Source of the DNA: JAAXKN01 sp036261625
GTDB taxonomy: Bacteria; Bacteroidota; Ignavibacteria; Ignavibacteriales; SURF-24
Direction: 5' to 3'
Assembly (NCBI GenBank): GCA_036261625.1
Contig: DATAKL010000047.1
Coordinates: forward strand, 1 to 64,000
DNA: 64,000 bases
In this document: positions 34,732 to 43,308 of the stretch, piece after piece
Layout: each line of letters opens with the position of its first letter
How positions within the stretch are numbered: position 1 is the first letter of the stretch
Position numbers and translations under genes: made by a program
Notes under the pieces: model-generated
What the model saw: only the letters and a program-made list of their open reading frames with translations
Database searches by the model: none
What the model was told of the DNA's origin: nothing

Positions 34732-36858
34732 ATGAAGGCGATATTACGATCTCTGGCTCTGGTCCTTTTCCTCTCAGTATCTCATTCGGCTCAATGGGTC
34801 TGGCAGAATCCGCTTCCCCAGGGGAATTATCTCTCTGACATTCAGTTTATTGACTCTTTATACGGCTGGGCTGCCGGGACTTTCGGCACCATCATGAAAA
34901 CCACTGATGGCGGAGAAAACTGGGCTGTACTTCAAAGCCCGGATAATGATCTTCTAATGAATATCAGCTTTGGAAGCCGGAATAAAGGATTCTGCTCCTC
35001 ATATAACAGAGTGACATATACCACTAACGACGGGGGCCTGAGCTGGGATACTCTAAAAGCCCTTAACGGCATGTATGTGAATTCCATACAGTTTCTTGAC
35101 GAAAATGTTGGTTATGTTTCTTCATTATACGATCCGGCCCGGCTGCTTAAAACCACTGACGGCGGAATAACCTGGACCGACCTGGTTAGCGGCCTTAATC
35201 CTACATCAGTAAGATGCCCGTTCTTCCTGGATGAAAATTTCGGATGGGCGGCTTTCAGTGGAAGTACAGTAGGAGCAACCACTGACGGCGGGAAAACTTG
35301 GACAATGTCAAATGTACCGGGATATCAGCCTACCGTTTCACAGATTCAATTCGTGGATACATTAAACGGATTTCTGGCCGGCATTACTTCAGGCCTTGCA
35401 GATTATGATTTGTATGGAGTCTTTGCCTTTACAACAGACGGCGGGCATTCATGGACCTACCGCCCGATACCCGACAAATATTCACTTCTGGAAGAAGTCC
35501 ATTTTGTTGATGCAAATACGGGCTACATTACTGAGGACAGATACCCCGACAGCAGAATTTTTTATACTACAAATAAGGGTGCTGAATGGACCACAATTAA
35601 AGGAGCCGGAAGAAACATAACATTCTCCGGAAAATCTAAGGCATGGGCAATTAATGCACAGAACATAATAAATGCCACCACCGACGGATGGAAGACTTCA
35701 GTTCAGCAGACACCATCTGCGTCTCCTGTAATATTATGGTCAGTTTCCGCGCTCGATTCTCTTAATGCTGCCGCCTGCGGGCAATATGAAAATATTATTG
35801 TAACGCATGACGGAGGAAAAACCTGGAAGAATACCCATACAGCCGATACAACGACCAGCCTGAATTCAATTCATATTAAAAATAAAAATGAAATCTGGGC
35901 CGTTGGAAGCAGCGGCATTGTCCTGCATTCAAAAGATATGGGAGAAAACTGGCAGAAGTCCATCCTGGACACAGTATGGCTAAGCGATGTGACTTTTATT
36001 AATGATACAACGGGCTTCATTACAGGCAGTTACGGCAGTAAAGGATATCTGTACAGGACAAATGATTTCGGAGAGTCGTGGCAGAAAGTTGAGACTTTCA
36101 CGCAGATCATAGACAGGATTAAATTTACAAAGACCGGTTTAGGCTGGATATCGGGATATGATTCCGCTTTCAGGAGTACCGACCGGGGAAAGACGTGGCA
36201 GAAAGCAAATATTAAAACGACATTACTAAACTCCCTGGAAGCTGTCGACAATTATGTCTGGATTCCCGCCGGCGACAGCGTTCGCGTGAGCAGCAACGGT
36301 GGAAACTCCTGGAGCACTTATAAAGCATTTGACTTCAGGGGCTCACTTTTTTCTTTAGACGCAATCTCTTTTTCCGATACCAGTAACGGCATACTTGGCC
36401 TTTATGACGGAAGAATTGTAAGGACAACAGACGGAGGAAGAACCTGGAATGAAGACATTCAGGTTACTACAAATGGTATATTCTCCGTATCCTTTGCCGG
36501 TAAGAACCACGCCTGGGCCGCAGGCTCGGGAGGAGCAGTTCTTTATTACAGCAGGCTGCATTCAGATGTAAAGGCTGCAGAATGGCACCCGGCAGAAAAC
36601 TACAGCCTCATGCAGAATTATCCAAACCCATTTAATCCATCTACTACAATCAGCTATGCGATTCCAAAGCAGTCGTTTGTGGAACTGAGGATATATGACA
36701 TACTGGGGCGCCTGATAATGACGCTTGTAAATAAAGAACAGAATGCAGGGACTTACAAAGTAGAATTCAATGCCTCTTCCCTGCCCAGCGGTGTTTACGT
36801 ATATTCAATTAAAGCCGGAGATTTCATGGCCTCAAAGAAGCTAATGCTCTTAAAATAA
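34732..36858 (+). CDS. Secreted YCF48/BNR-type propeller with T9SS sorting domain
   Basis: I start at the ATG at 34732 (TGAGGT in front); the in-frame TTG at 34720 overlaps that site. A signal peptide (SHSAQ) is followed by about twelve repeats of the YCF48/BNR pattern TTDGGxxW, such as MKTTDGGENW, TTDGGKTW and STDRGKTW, which form beta-propellers. The C-terminus is a T9SS sorting domain (NYPNPFNPSTTISYAIP to ASKKLMLLK). It should be a surface or extracellular protein. The ligand is unknown; such repeats occur in assembly factors and adhesins. Another YCF48-type protein is at 43309. Confidence 0.85.
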   Translation: MKAILRSLALVLFLSVSHSAQWVWQNPLPQGNYLSDIQFIDSLYGWAAGTFGTIMKTTDGGENWAVLQSPDNDLLMNISFGSRNKGFCSSYNRVTYTTNDGGLSWDTLKALNGMYVNSIQFLDENVGYVSSLYDPARLLKTTDGGITWTDLVSGLNPTSVRCPFFLDENFGWAAFSGSTVGATTDGGKTWTMSNVPGYQPTVSQIQFVDTLNGFLAGITSGLADYDLYGVFAFTTDGGHSWTYRPIPDKYSLLEEVHFVDANTGYITEDRYPDSRIFYTTNKGAEWTTIKGAGRNITFSGKSKAWAINAQNIINATTDGWKTSVQQTPSASPVILWSVSALDSLNAAACGQYENIIVTHDGGKTWKNTHTADTTTSLNSIHIKNKNEIWAVGSSGIVLHSKDMGENWQKSILDTVWLSDVTFINDTTGFITGSYGSKGYLYRTNDFGESWQKVETFTQIIDRIKFTKTGLGWISGYDSAFRSTDRGKTWQKANIKTTLLNSLEAVDNYVWIPAGDSVRVSSNGGNSWSTYKAFDFRGSLFSLDAISFSDTSNGILGLYDGRIVRTTDGGRTWNEDIQVTTNGIFSVSFAGKNHAWAAGSGGAVLYYSRLHSDVKAAEWHPAENYSLMQNYPNPFNPSTTISYAIPKQSFVELRIYDILGRLIMTLVNKEQNAGTYKVEFNASSLPSGVYVYSIKAGDFMASKKLMLLK

Positions 36859-36914
36859 CCAGAGAACTTATGAATAAAATATTTAACACCGGAAATTTAT
36901 TGACTCTCATATTT

Positions 36915-36941
36915 TTTGGGGCAGCTTTAAGGGCTGCCAAA
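36915..36941 (+). terminator. Weak hairpin after the YCF48-type gene
   Basis: GGCAGC and GCTGCC pair around a 7-base loop about 60 bp past the stop codon, but only AAAGTTGTACTTT follows, so it is a weak candidate. Confidence 0.3.
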
Positions 36942-37043
36942 GTTGTACTTTACAGAAATTAAAATTAACTTTTGCTTTGATATTTAACCTTTACCGGTAA
37001 GGAACCATTGACGATAAACCCTAAATATTCAGGAGAATAAATT

Positions 37044-38066
37044 TTGAAGACAAAACAAATTACTGTCTTATTACTTGCTGTTCTGTTTCCTTTGCTTCTC
37101 AATTCATGCGATGATCAGTCAGGGCATCGTGCCCCTGGCTCAACACATAAATTAACTATTTTTAAGTCTGACGGTACTGATCCGAAGGTAATTTGGCAGG
37201 ATGGTGCAAATAACGTAAATCTGGTGGGCGATTATACATTCCTGCCTAACTCGAATAAAATTCTCTATTCTTCTCAGACCGGGGGCGCTACCGAAGAAAA
37301 TTTTGGTCTTTACTTAATGAATCCCGACGGTAAAGGCAGTTATGCCCTCTTAGGGAATGACCATAAGATAAACTGGTTTTCATCTTCTCCGGATAATAAG
37401 AAAATGCTCATTTCGGCAAGCGACGGGATTTATATTCTGGATGCAGGCGGTGAAATTACTCTTAAGAAAATTCAGGCAGACCTGCAGGACGTCAGGAGAG
37501 CCTCCTTTTCAGAGGATATGACCAGGATTGTTTTCCAGCAGCAGTATGATATTAAACTGATGGATGCCTCAGGCAGCAATATCAGAACAATCAAGACGGC
37601 TAATGATTCCACATCTTATTTATTTCCCGGCTTCGTATTCCATGACTCTCTGATTGTTTATCTTGAGAGAGTGAAAGCGGGCCTTTCATATATTAAATCA
37701 ATTTCCCTGGAATCAGGAATTGAAAAAAACTATTACACCATTGGTCTTTCTGAAACTAATCCCTTTTATACTTTCTATGACGGTAAGATAATATATCAAT
37801 ACGGAGGCCCTGAAGGTGCAATAGGTGAAATTGACCTGGTGTCTTATTGGCTGGGAGCAAGAGGAATTGCAGCCGCGGGGGATATTTCAATTTCTAACGA
37901 CAGGAAAAAAGTGATTTTTAGAAATGGCTCATCTGTTTTTATGGTCAACATCGACGGATCAGATAAAAAGCTTTTGTTTTCTGTAGACGTCTCCGAACAC
38001 ATTGGCAAACCGGTACTTTCACCAGACGGGCAATATATACTTTGCAGCGGAATCCTGTACCATTAG
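37044..38066 (+). CDS. TolB-like beta-propeller lipoprotein
   Basis: Translation starts at TTG 37044, seven bases after AGGAGA. The lipoprotein signal ends LLNSCDD. The body has repeats of the TolB/WD40-like type (YLMNPDGKGSYALLG, FSSSPDNKKMLISASDG, VLSPDGQYILCSG), giving a propeller of about six blades. The protein is probably attached to the outer or inner membrane and faces the periplasm. The role is unknown. A strong terminator follows, so it is transcribed alone. Confidence 0.75.
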   Translation: MKTKQITVLLLAVLFPLLLNSCDDQSGHRAPGSTHKLTIFKSDGTDPKVIWQDGANNVNLVGDYTFLPNSNKILYSSQTGGATEENFGLYLMNPDGKGSYALLGNDHKINWFSSSPDNKKMLISASDGIYILDAGGEITLKKIQADLQDVRRASFSEDMTRIVFQQQYDIKLMDASGSNIRTIKTANDSTSYLFPGFVFHDSLIVYLERVKAGLSYIKSISLESGIEKNYYTIGLSETNPFYTFYDGKIIYQYGGPEGAIGEIDLVSYWLGARGIAAAGDISISNDRKKVIFRNGSSVFMVNIDGSDKKLLFSVDVSEHIGKPVLSPDGQYILCSGILYH

Positions 38067-38095
38067 ATATCCCGATAATAGACCAATCATTAGTC

Positions 38096-38146
38096 AAAAC
38101 TGTACCTGCTGCCGTTTTTAAGGCTTAAAGCTGGTGCAGTTTTTTT
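38096..38146 (+). terminator. Intrinsic terminator of the TolB-like gene
   Basis: AAAACTGTACC pairs with GGTGCAGTTTT (one wobble) around an inner stem-loop, followed by seven T residues. Confidence 0.7.
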
Positions 38147-38313
38147 GTGACCGGTTTTGACAACAGTTTTTTGTGACCTGCAGCACAATGAACTTCTTAA
38201 ACAGGAACCGTATTTAGTTTTCGAGCTGATTTCAAAGTTTTTCAGAACCTGAAGAGACTCATTTTTCCTTCTTCCAGGTCAATTCATATCCAGCTGATCT
38301 ATTAAATCTTTGC

Positions 38314-38366
38314 TTTGTACTTGCGGTTATCCGACCAAATTACTTGTTTATATTTGGGTACATATT
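38314..38366 (+). promoter_or_regulatory. Conserved upstream element of the second propeller gene
   Basis: TACTTGCGGTTATCCG and TATATTTGGGTACATAT match the element at 28855-28908 and stand about 118 bp before the start. TATATTTG fits the TAnnTTTG -7 element of Bacteroidota. The rest of the 38.07-38.48 kb gap holds the terminator of the gene before it. Confidence 0.55.
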
Positions 38367-38483
38367 AAAAACTGCTCACCAGGCTTTTGACCGCATAGTG
38401 AAAAAAATGAAAATTATGGGAATTTTTTGGACTTAAGTTAGAAAGGGTTGTAATGATGAAATAATAAATTATGAGAGGACGAT

Positions 38484-39749
38484 ATGAAAAAGCTATGTTT
38501 ACTTGTTTTAATACTTGCCTCATCTTATTCTTTCTGCCAGGATACACAGTGGGTATCCTATAACAGCAAGAATTCAAAACTGCCGTCAAACAGGATCAAC
38601 GGTATTGCTGTCGATTCTTTCGGGGTCAAATGGATCTCGGCTGACAATGGACTCGTTAAATTTGACGGAAAAGACTGGACCTTATATGACAAATCGAATT
38701 CAGCTATAACATGCCTCTACCCGGGACCAGTAACCATTGAGGGAAAAGATACTCTTTGGATTGCCACTTACTGTGCCGGACTTATAAGATTCGACGGCAA
38801 AAACTGGAAAGTTTATAACAGCACTAATTCCCCCCTGCCCGCAGATAAATGGATAACCTCTGTTGCAATCGATCCCAATGGAAATAAATGGATAGGAACG
38901 AGTACCGGCGGAGCTTTTAAGTTTGACGGCAAAAACTGGACTGTTTATGACACAACAAACTCCAAGATTCCCAGCAATCACATAAACGTCGTTGTCTACC
39001 ATAGCATGATGGGCCTTACTATTTTCGGCACGGATAAAGGAGTTGCTATGTTCGACGGCACCAACTGGATGATCAACAATAAGGATAACTCTCCTTTGCC
39101 CGGCAATGACGTACAGACTATTACTATCGACAAGAAAGGAATCCTGTGGGTTGGAACCAAAGGACAGGGATTTGTAGCCCATGCAGGAACTACGTGCGAT
39201 ATTTATAATATTTACAACTCCGGACTTAAAAGTAACTTTGTAAGCAATATTTTTATAGACAAAAACAATCAGAAGTGGATAGGAACAGAAACCGGAGGGC
39301 TGCACAGATTCATTGATACCACATGGCAGGTCTATGATACTACGAATTCAAAAATTGCAAGCGACTCCATAAGCGTCATTTCTGCCGACGATACAAGCCT
39401 GTGGATCGGGACATTTAATAAGGGGCTCTCGGTCTTTACTCCCAAGCTGTCGGATGTGGAAGACGGCCGCCCTTCAGGAGTCATTCATTCATATACACTA
39501 TTGCAGAATTACCCCAATCCTTTCAACCCTTCAACCAGAATCACTTTCACCGTTCCGGAAGAGGAGTTTGTAACGCTTAAGATTTATAACATTCTGGGAA
39601 AAGAGATTGCAGCAATTGTTAATGGAGTAAAGAAGGCAGGAAGCCATTCAGTGGAGTTTAATGCATCAGGGCTTCCAAGCGGAATATATATTTACACAAT
39701 ACAGGCAGGACAGTTCATGTCTTCAAGGAAGCTGGTGTTGTTGAAATAA
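38484..39749 (+). CDS. Secreted two-component-propeller-like protein with T9SS sorting domain (paralogue 2)
   Basis: Same 421-residue length and layout as the gene at 29022: signal peptide SYSFCQ, seven or so FDGKNWTVYDTTNS-type repeats and a C-terminal sorting domain (NYPNPFNPSTRITFTVP to SSRKLVLLK). The two proteins agree most in the first 130 residues and in the C-terminus; the middle repeats have diverged. The upstream regions and ribosome sites are also shared, so the whole transcription unit was duplicated. Surface or extracellular; ligand unknown. Confidence 0.85.
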   Translation: MKKLCLLVLILASSYSFCQDTQWVSYNSKNSKLPSNRINGIAVDSFGVKWISADNGLVKFDGKDWTLYDKSNSAITCLYPGPVTIEGKDTLWIATYCAGLIRFDGKNWKVYNSTNSPLPADKWITSVAIDPNGNKWIGTSTGGAFKFDGKNWTVYDTTNSKIPSNHINVVVYHSMMGLTIFGTDKGVAMFDGTNWMINNKDNSPLPGNDVQTITIDKKGILWVGTKGQGFVAHAGTTCDIYNIYNSGLKSNFVSNIFIDKNNQKWIGTETGGLHRFIDTTWQVYDTTNSKIASDSISVISADDTSLWIGTFNKGLSVFTPKLSDVEDGRPSGVIHSYTLLQNYPNPFNPSTRITFTVPEEEFVTLKIYNILGKEIAAIVNGVKKAGSHSVEFNASGLPSGIYIYTIQAGQFMSSRKLVLLK

Positions 39750-39810
39750 TATTTTAGTACCTGGCAAAATCCGGATTCCTTCAGGAAGCGGAATTTTAGA
39801 AAAGGAGTTT

Positions 39811-39843
39811 AAGCCTGAAGTCAAATATGATTTCAGGCTTTCT
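39811..39843 (+). terminator. Probable terminator of the second propeller gene
   Basis: AAGCCTGAA and TTCAGGCTT form a 9-bp stem with a 12-base loop, followed by TCTC. It lies between this gene and the oppositely oriented chemotaxis receptor and may serve both. Confidence 0.55.
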
Positions 39844-39856
39844 CACAAAATCATAC

Positions 39857-41584
39857 TCAGCTTAAGAGATAATGGTCCATTTCTTTCGTATTTTCAATTT
39901 TGAACTTCGATATCAGATCCTGCAGGTTAAGTGTCAGGCGGTTTAAGTCCATTGAAGCATGAGCAATCTGCTCAGTACCTGAAGCCGACTGTGCGGAGAT
40001 GCTTGTCATTGCCTCAATATTCCGGATCACATTTGCAGCTGATTGGGCCTGCTCTTTGCCGCCTTGGGCAAGCTGCGATACAAGGCCAAGAACAGACTCA
40101 TTTGCTTCAATAATCTGGCTGAAGGCTCCGGAGACCCTTTCAGAGAGCCTTAAGCCTTCTTCAACTGCACCCTCTGCCTTTACCATAGAGCTGTCTGCTT
40201 CCTTGGCCTCGGTCTGTATTGCCTTAATCGTATCGGCAATTTCCTTGGTGGCCTTGGTGGTGCGTTCGGCAAGCTTACGGACCTCGTCGGCTACAACAGC
40301 GAATCCTCTTCCCTGCTCGCCTGCACGCGCAGCCTCGATGGCGGCATTTAAGGCAAGCAGGTTCGTCTGGTCTGCAATGTCGTCAATTACCTGAATGATC
40401 TCGCCTATCTGGTCGGTCTTTTTAGTCAATGAACTTATTACAACGGCTGTTTCCTTTGCCGAGCCGGCTATTTTTTCAATGCCCTGTTTTGTCAGCAGCA
40501 CCTGTTGGGCGCCGTCGTTGGCACGCTGGCTTGCAAGGCTGGAGCTCTCGGCTGCACGCGAGGCGTACTCAGAGCTTTTATTTATGTTTTCTGCTATTTC
40601 TGCAACGGAAGCTGCAACCTCTTCGGTTTTTTGACTCTGCTCCTGGACTCCGGATGCCATTTCCTCGCTGGAACTGCTTAGCTCTGTGGATGTGCTCGCG
40701 GCAGCCTGAACGGCATTCTGTATGTTTGTAACCAGTTCACTTATATGTTTTACCGAATAGTTAAAACCATCAAAGAGCTTACCGATCTCGTCATTTTTTT
40801 CATTCTTTAGCTCTACCGTAAGGTCGCCTCCGGCGAACCTGTTCATTTCCTTTAGCATCAGGTCAATTGAATCGGAAAGATACTTCTTCTGCTCTGAAAG
40901 CTTTTCCTCCGAGGCGCGGAGTTTAATTTTATCCTCTTCAAGCCTTCTGGCCATAGTCTCCTGATTTCTTAAAGCCGATTCTGTTTCTTCCTTGCTTTTG
41001 GCCATCTCCTCGAAAGCCTTCTTTTTCATCGATTCGGAGGTGGCTGTAATTAGTCCTATTGCCAGTATGGAACCCGTTATTCCGCTGCCGAGAAGTGTAA
41101 TCGAATCCGCGGCAGAAAAATTGGCAGTAGGAAATGTGAAACCAGCCATATGCATCAGCTGCATTGCTGTTACAACCAGTGCTGTAATTACAACCCATCT
41201 TACGCCCGATTTAACACCGTTTAGAAACGATGCCATAACTGGCACAAGAGGAAACCAGGTCACACACGCTGCCGTAAGTCCTCCCTGTATAAAGGTCAGA
41301 CTTGTAAACAGCCCGAGAAGAATCAGTACCGCCACAACTCCTATGGCATAAAGTGATTTACCGGAACGGACCAAAAAAGGCAGAGCGGTATAAGAAGATG
41401 TTGCTGCAAGTGTAATTACCACGCCGGAGGGAAGCTTAAATATTACGAACACCAGTGAGAAGATTACTCCTGCCGGAAGCAGCACAAGGCTGCAGCCTAC
41501 AATGTTCTTGGCGCGGGAGTATTCAGCCGGATCCCTGCGGTATTTTTCAGGGATAAACCTGTCGACAAATGAGAGCATATTCAT
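39857..41584 (-). CDS. Methyl-accepting chemotaxis protein with six-helix membrane domain
   Basis: I start at the ATG at 41584 (MNMLSFVDRF), because the upstream frame is Cys-rich and without a signal. About six membrane helices (residues 25-185) are followed by a coiled coil, a HAMP-like segment (MNRFAGGDLTVELK, then NDEIGKLFDGF) and a full signalling domain with the hairpin tip DQTNLLALNAAIEAARAGEQGRGFAVVADEVRKLAERT (cited only in part: tip core LLALNAAIEAARAGEQGRGF). There is no periplasmic sensor domain, so the membrane part is the sensor. No che genes are nearby, so the array partners lie elsewhere. Confidence 0.9.
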   Translation of the reverse strand: MNMLSFVDRFIPEKYRRDPAEYSRAKNIVGCSLVLLPAGVIFSLVFVIFKLPSGVVITLAATSSYTALPFLVRSGKSLYAIGVVAVLILLGLFTSLTFIQGGLTAACVTWFPLVPVMASFLNGVKSGVRWVVITALVVTAMQLMHMAGFTFPTANFSAADSITLLGSGITGSILAIGLITATSESMKKKAFEEMAKSKEETESALRNQETMARRLEEDKIKLRASEEKLSEQKKYLSDSIDLMLKEMNRFAGGDLTVELKNEKNDEIGKLFDGFNYSVKHISELVTNIQNAVQAAASTSTELSSSSEEMASGVQEQSQKTEEVAASVAEIAENINKSSEYASRAAESSSLASQRANDGAQQVLLTKQGIEKIAGSAKETAVVISSLTKKTDQIGEIIQVIDDIADQTNLLALNAAIEAARAGEQGRGFAVVADEVRKLAERTTKATKEIADTIKAIQTEAKEADSSMVKAEGAVEEGLRLSERVSGAFSQIIEANESVLGLVSQLAQGGKEQAQSAANVIRNIEAMTSISAQSASGTEQIAHASMDLNRLTLNLQDLISKFKIENTKEMDHYLLS

Positions 41585-41904
41585 ATATATATCCAGTAAA
41601 TTGTTTGCTCTGAAATTCTTTACAGAAAAAAACTGTATGCCTGTTAATAGTTCAAATAAAAAAGAGGAACAGGAAACGGAATTGGATATGCAGCGGGTCT
41701 GAATGCAGTAACACGTGGTCGCTAAACCGGTATTAATAAAAATTCTCTTAGCCAATTATCGGCAAAAAAACTTTAAGTTCAAAGGGAAATACTGAATATT
41801 TTTCACCTTTTATTCAAAAAAGTGACTTTTTAGTGCAGACAGATCAAACGCACGAAGTTCGGGGTTTTGGCTTTTGGTGTTTATTAAAATTGCGATAAGC
41901 ACAA

Positions 41905-41931
41905 AAGCCTGAAGCGTTGGATTCCAGGCTT
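41905..41931 (-). terminator. Terminator of the 41954 beta-barrel gene
   Basis: AAGCCTG and CAGGCTT pair around a 13-base loop, with TTTTGTG following on the minus strand. The 200-bp gap to the chemotaxis gene shows nothing else. Confidence 0.55.
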
Positions 41932-41953
41932 CTGTGCCAGGCCGTAAGTATCC

Positions 41954-42589
41954 TTAGAGCAGGTCCACAAACTCAAAGCTGAGCGAGTAGACGGTCGCCT
42001 CCTTACTGAATGATACAGAAGGCTTAAGAACCACTTTTGCACTCTCGCCTCTTCTGGTAATAAAAGCTGCCGCGAACTGAAAAGCCGGAGTCATACTGGA
42101 AGAAGGCTCTCCCGGGAATCTTTCCGGCTTGAAGAAACTTAAGGCTGCAAAGGGCTGGATCTGGAACATTTCAGACATTTCAAACCTGCGGAATGCTGAA
42201 AGTCCAATGGCCCAGGAGCCGAGGCTTGCCTGACCGCTCTCGTCCTTGGATGTAATCCTGTGAACCTGAAACTCTATCATTGCAGAAAGAGAAACCGGGT
42301 TTGTTTCGGACTGCTTCAGAAAGTGAACGGCAGCAAATGGCCTAACAACTGTGGATGTGGACTTACTGACACTGTCTTCCACACGTGAGAACAGATAGCC
42401 GTAGCCTATTCCAAAGTCAAAGGTTCCGGAATTGGATACCGCGGCAGATCCGCTTAATGAAAGGACATTTGGATTGTACCCTCCGGAAAGAGAAATCCCG
42501 TAGGCATTCTGCCCACTTTCAATATATTCCCCCTGGGCAAATATGGTACCAAAAGAGATCAGTACTAGTAAAATTGCTAAAGATTTCAT
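41954..42589 (-). CDS. Outer-membrane beta-barrel protein, unknown
   Basis: A signal peptide (SFGTIFAQ) is followed by about 190 residues of strand-like, Gly/Ser/aromatic sequence (FDFGIGYGYLFSRVED, SWAIGLSAFRRFE). It ends in VYSLSFEFVDLL rather than the canonical terminal Phe. The pattern suggests a small outer-membrane barrel. No family was recognised. The ribosome site is weak. It is a single-gene unit with its own terminator. Confidence 0.6.
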   Translation of the reverse strand: MKSLAILLVLISFGTIFAQGEYIESGQNAYGISLSGGYNPNVLSLSGSAAVSNSGTFDFGIGYGYLFSRVEDSVSKSTSTVVRPFAAVHFLKQSETNPVSLSAMIEFQVHRITSKDESGQASLGSWAIGLSAFRRFEMSEMFQIQPFAALSFFKPERFPGEPSSSMTPAFQFAAAFITRRGESAKVVLKPSVSFSKEATVYSLSFEFVDLL

Positions 42590-42841
42590 ATAGGCATAAG
42601 TCTGTTAATAATGTGAGTAAACATAAGGAATATTATTTTTATTGTCATGGGAAATTTCTGTAACGCCCGGCTCCAGTAATCAGAAAATATTTTCTGTGCC
42701 GGGGGGGACTACCTGGTCTTTTGGGAAAAGTTGCAGGATATCATTCTGCAGGATGTCATTCCGTCGGATTATTCCGGGAAAATTTGTATTATAACTTAGT
42801 TGCAGTATGTTCAACTCCCCTGCTTAAAAACCGGAGCGGAT

Positions 42842-43294
42842 ATGACTGAAAAACGGAGGGAACTTATCTTATGGATCGTAATCGGAGTACTCTTTCTTTT
42901 GATTGCTATTCAGTTTATTCAGGTTGACAGGGACAATCCAAAGGTTGTGACTGTCATAAGCTGGAATTCTGAAGAAACAGGGTCGCTGGTCAGGAGGGCA
43001 TGTTACGACTGCCACAGCAATGAAACCGTGTGGCCCAATTATGCCTGTTACGCCCCGATGTCGTGGTTTATTGCCAGCGACGTACATGAGGGGCGTAAAA
43101 CCCTGAACTTTTCAGAATGGACTTACACAAGGGATAAAGAAGCAGAAAGGGCAATTAAGATGATTGAGGAGATTTTTGACGGCGGCATGCCGCCCAGGAC
43201 ATATCTCTGGATGCATCCCGAAGCGCGCCTTACAGAGGGGGAAAAACTGGAGTTAGTCAGGGGAATTGAAAAAACCTTCAGCGTAAAGCACTAA
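42842..43294 (+). CDS. Haem-binding-domain protein (Haem_bd family), membrane-anchored
   Basis: I start at the ATG at 42842 (GGAG at 42833-42836). An N-terminal helix (LILWIVIGVLFLLIAIQFI) anchors the protein. The periplasmic domain has the Haem_bd signature: RRACYDCHSNETVWPNYACYAPMSWF (shown in part as ACYDCHSNET, with CxxCH), EGRKTLNFSEW and MPPRTYLWMHPEARLT with the distal Met. It binds one c-type haem and may pass electrons in the periplasm. It converges on the gene at 43309; no partner lies beside it. Confidence 0.85.
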   Translation: MTEKRRELILWIVIGVLFLLIAIQFIQVDRDNPKVVTVISWNSEETGSLVRRACYDCHSNETVWPNYACYAPMSWFIASDVHEGRKTLNFSEWTYTRDKEAERAIKMIEEIFDGGMPPRTYLWMHPEARLTEGEKLELVRGIEKTFSVKH

Positions 43295-43308
43295 CTCCAG
43301 TCTGCAGA

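Noticed and set aside
42739..42769. Short direct repeat TGCAGGAT(A/G)TCATTC upstream of the haem-binding protein gene
   Set aside because: Two short imperfect copies near the start of a single gene; not enough to call an operator or mobile element.
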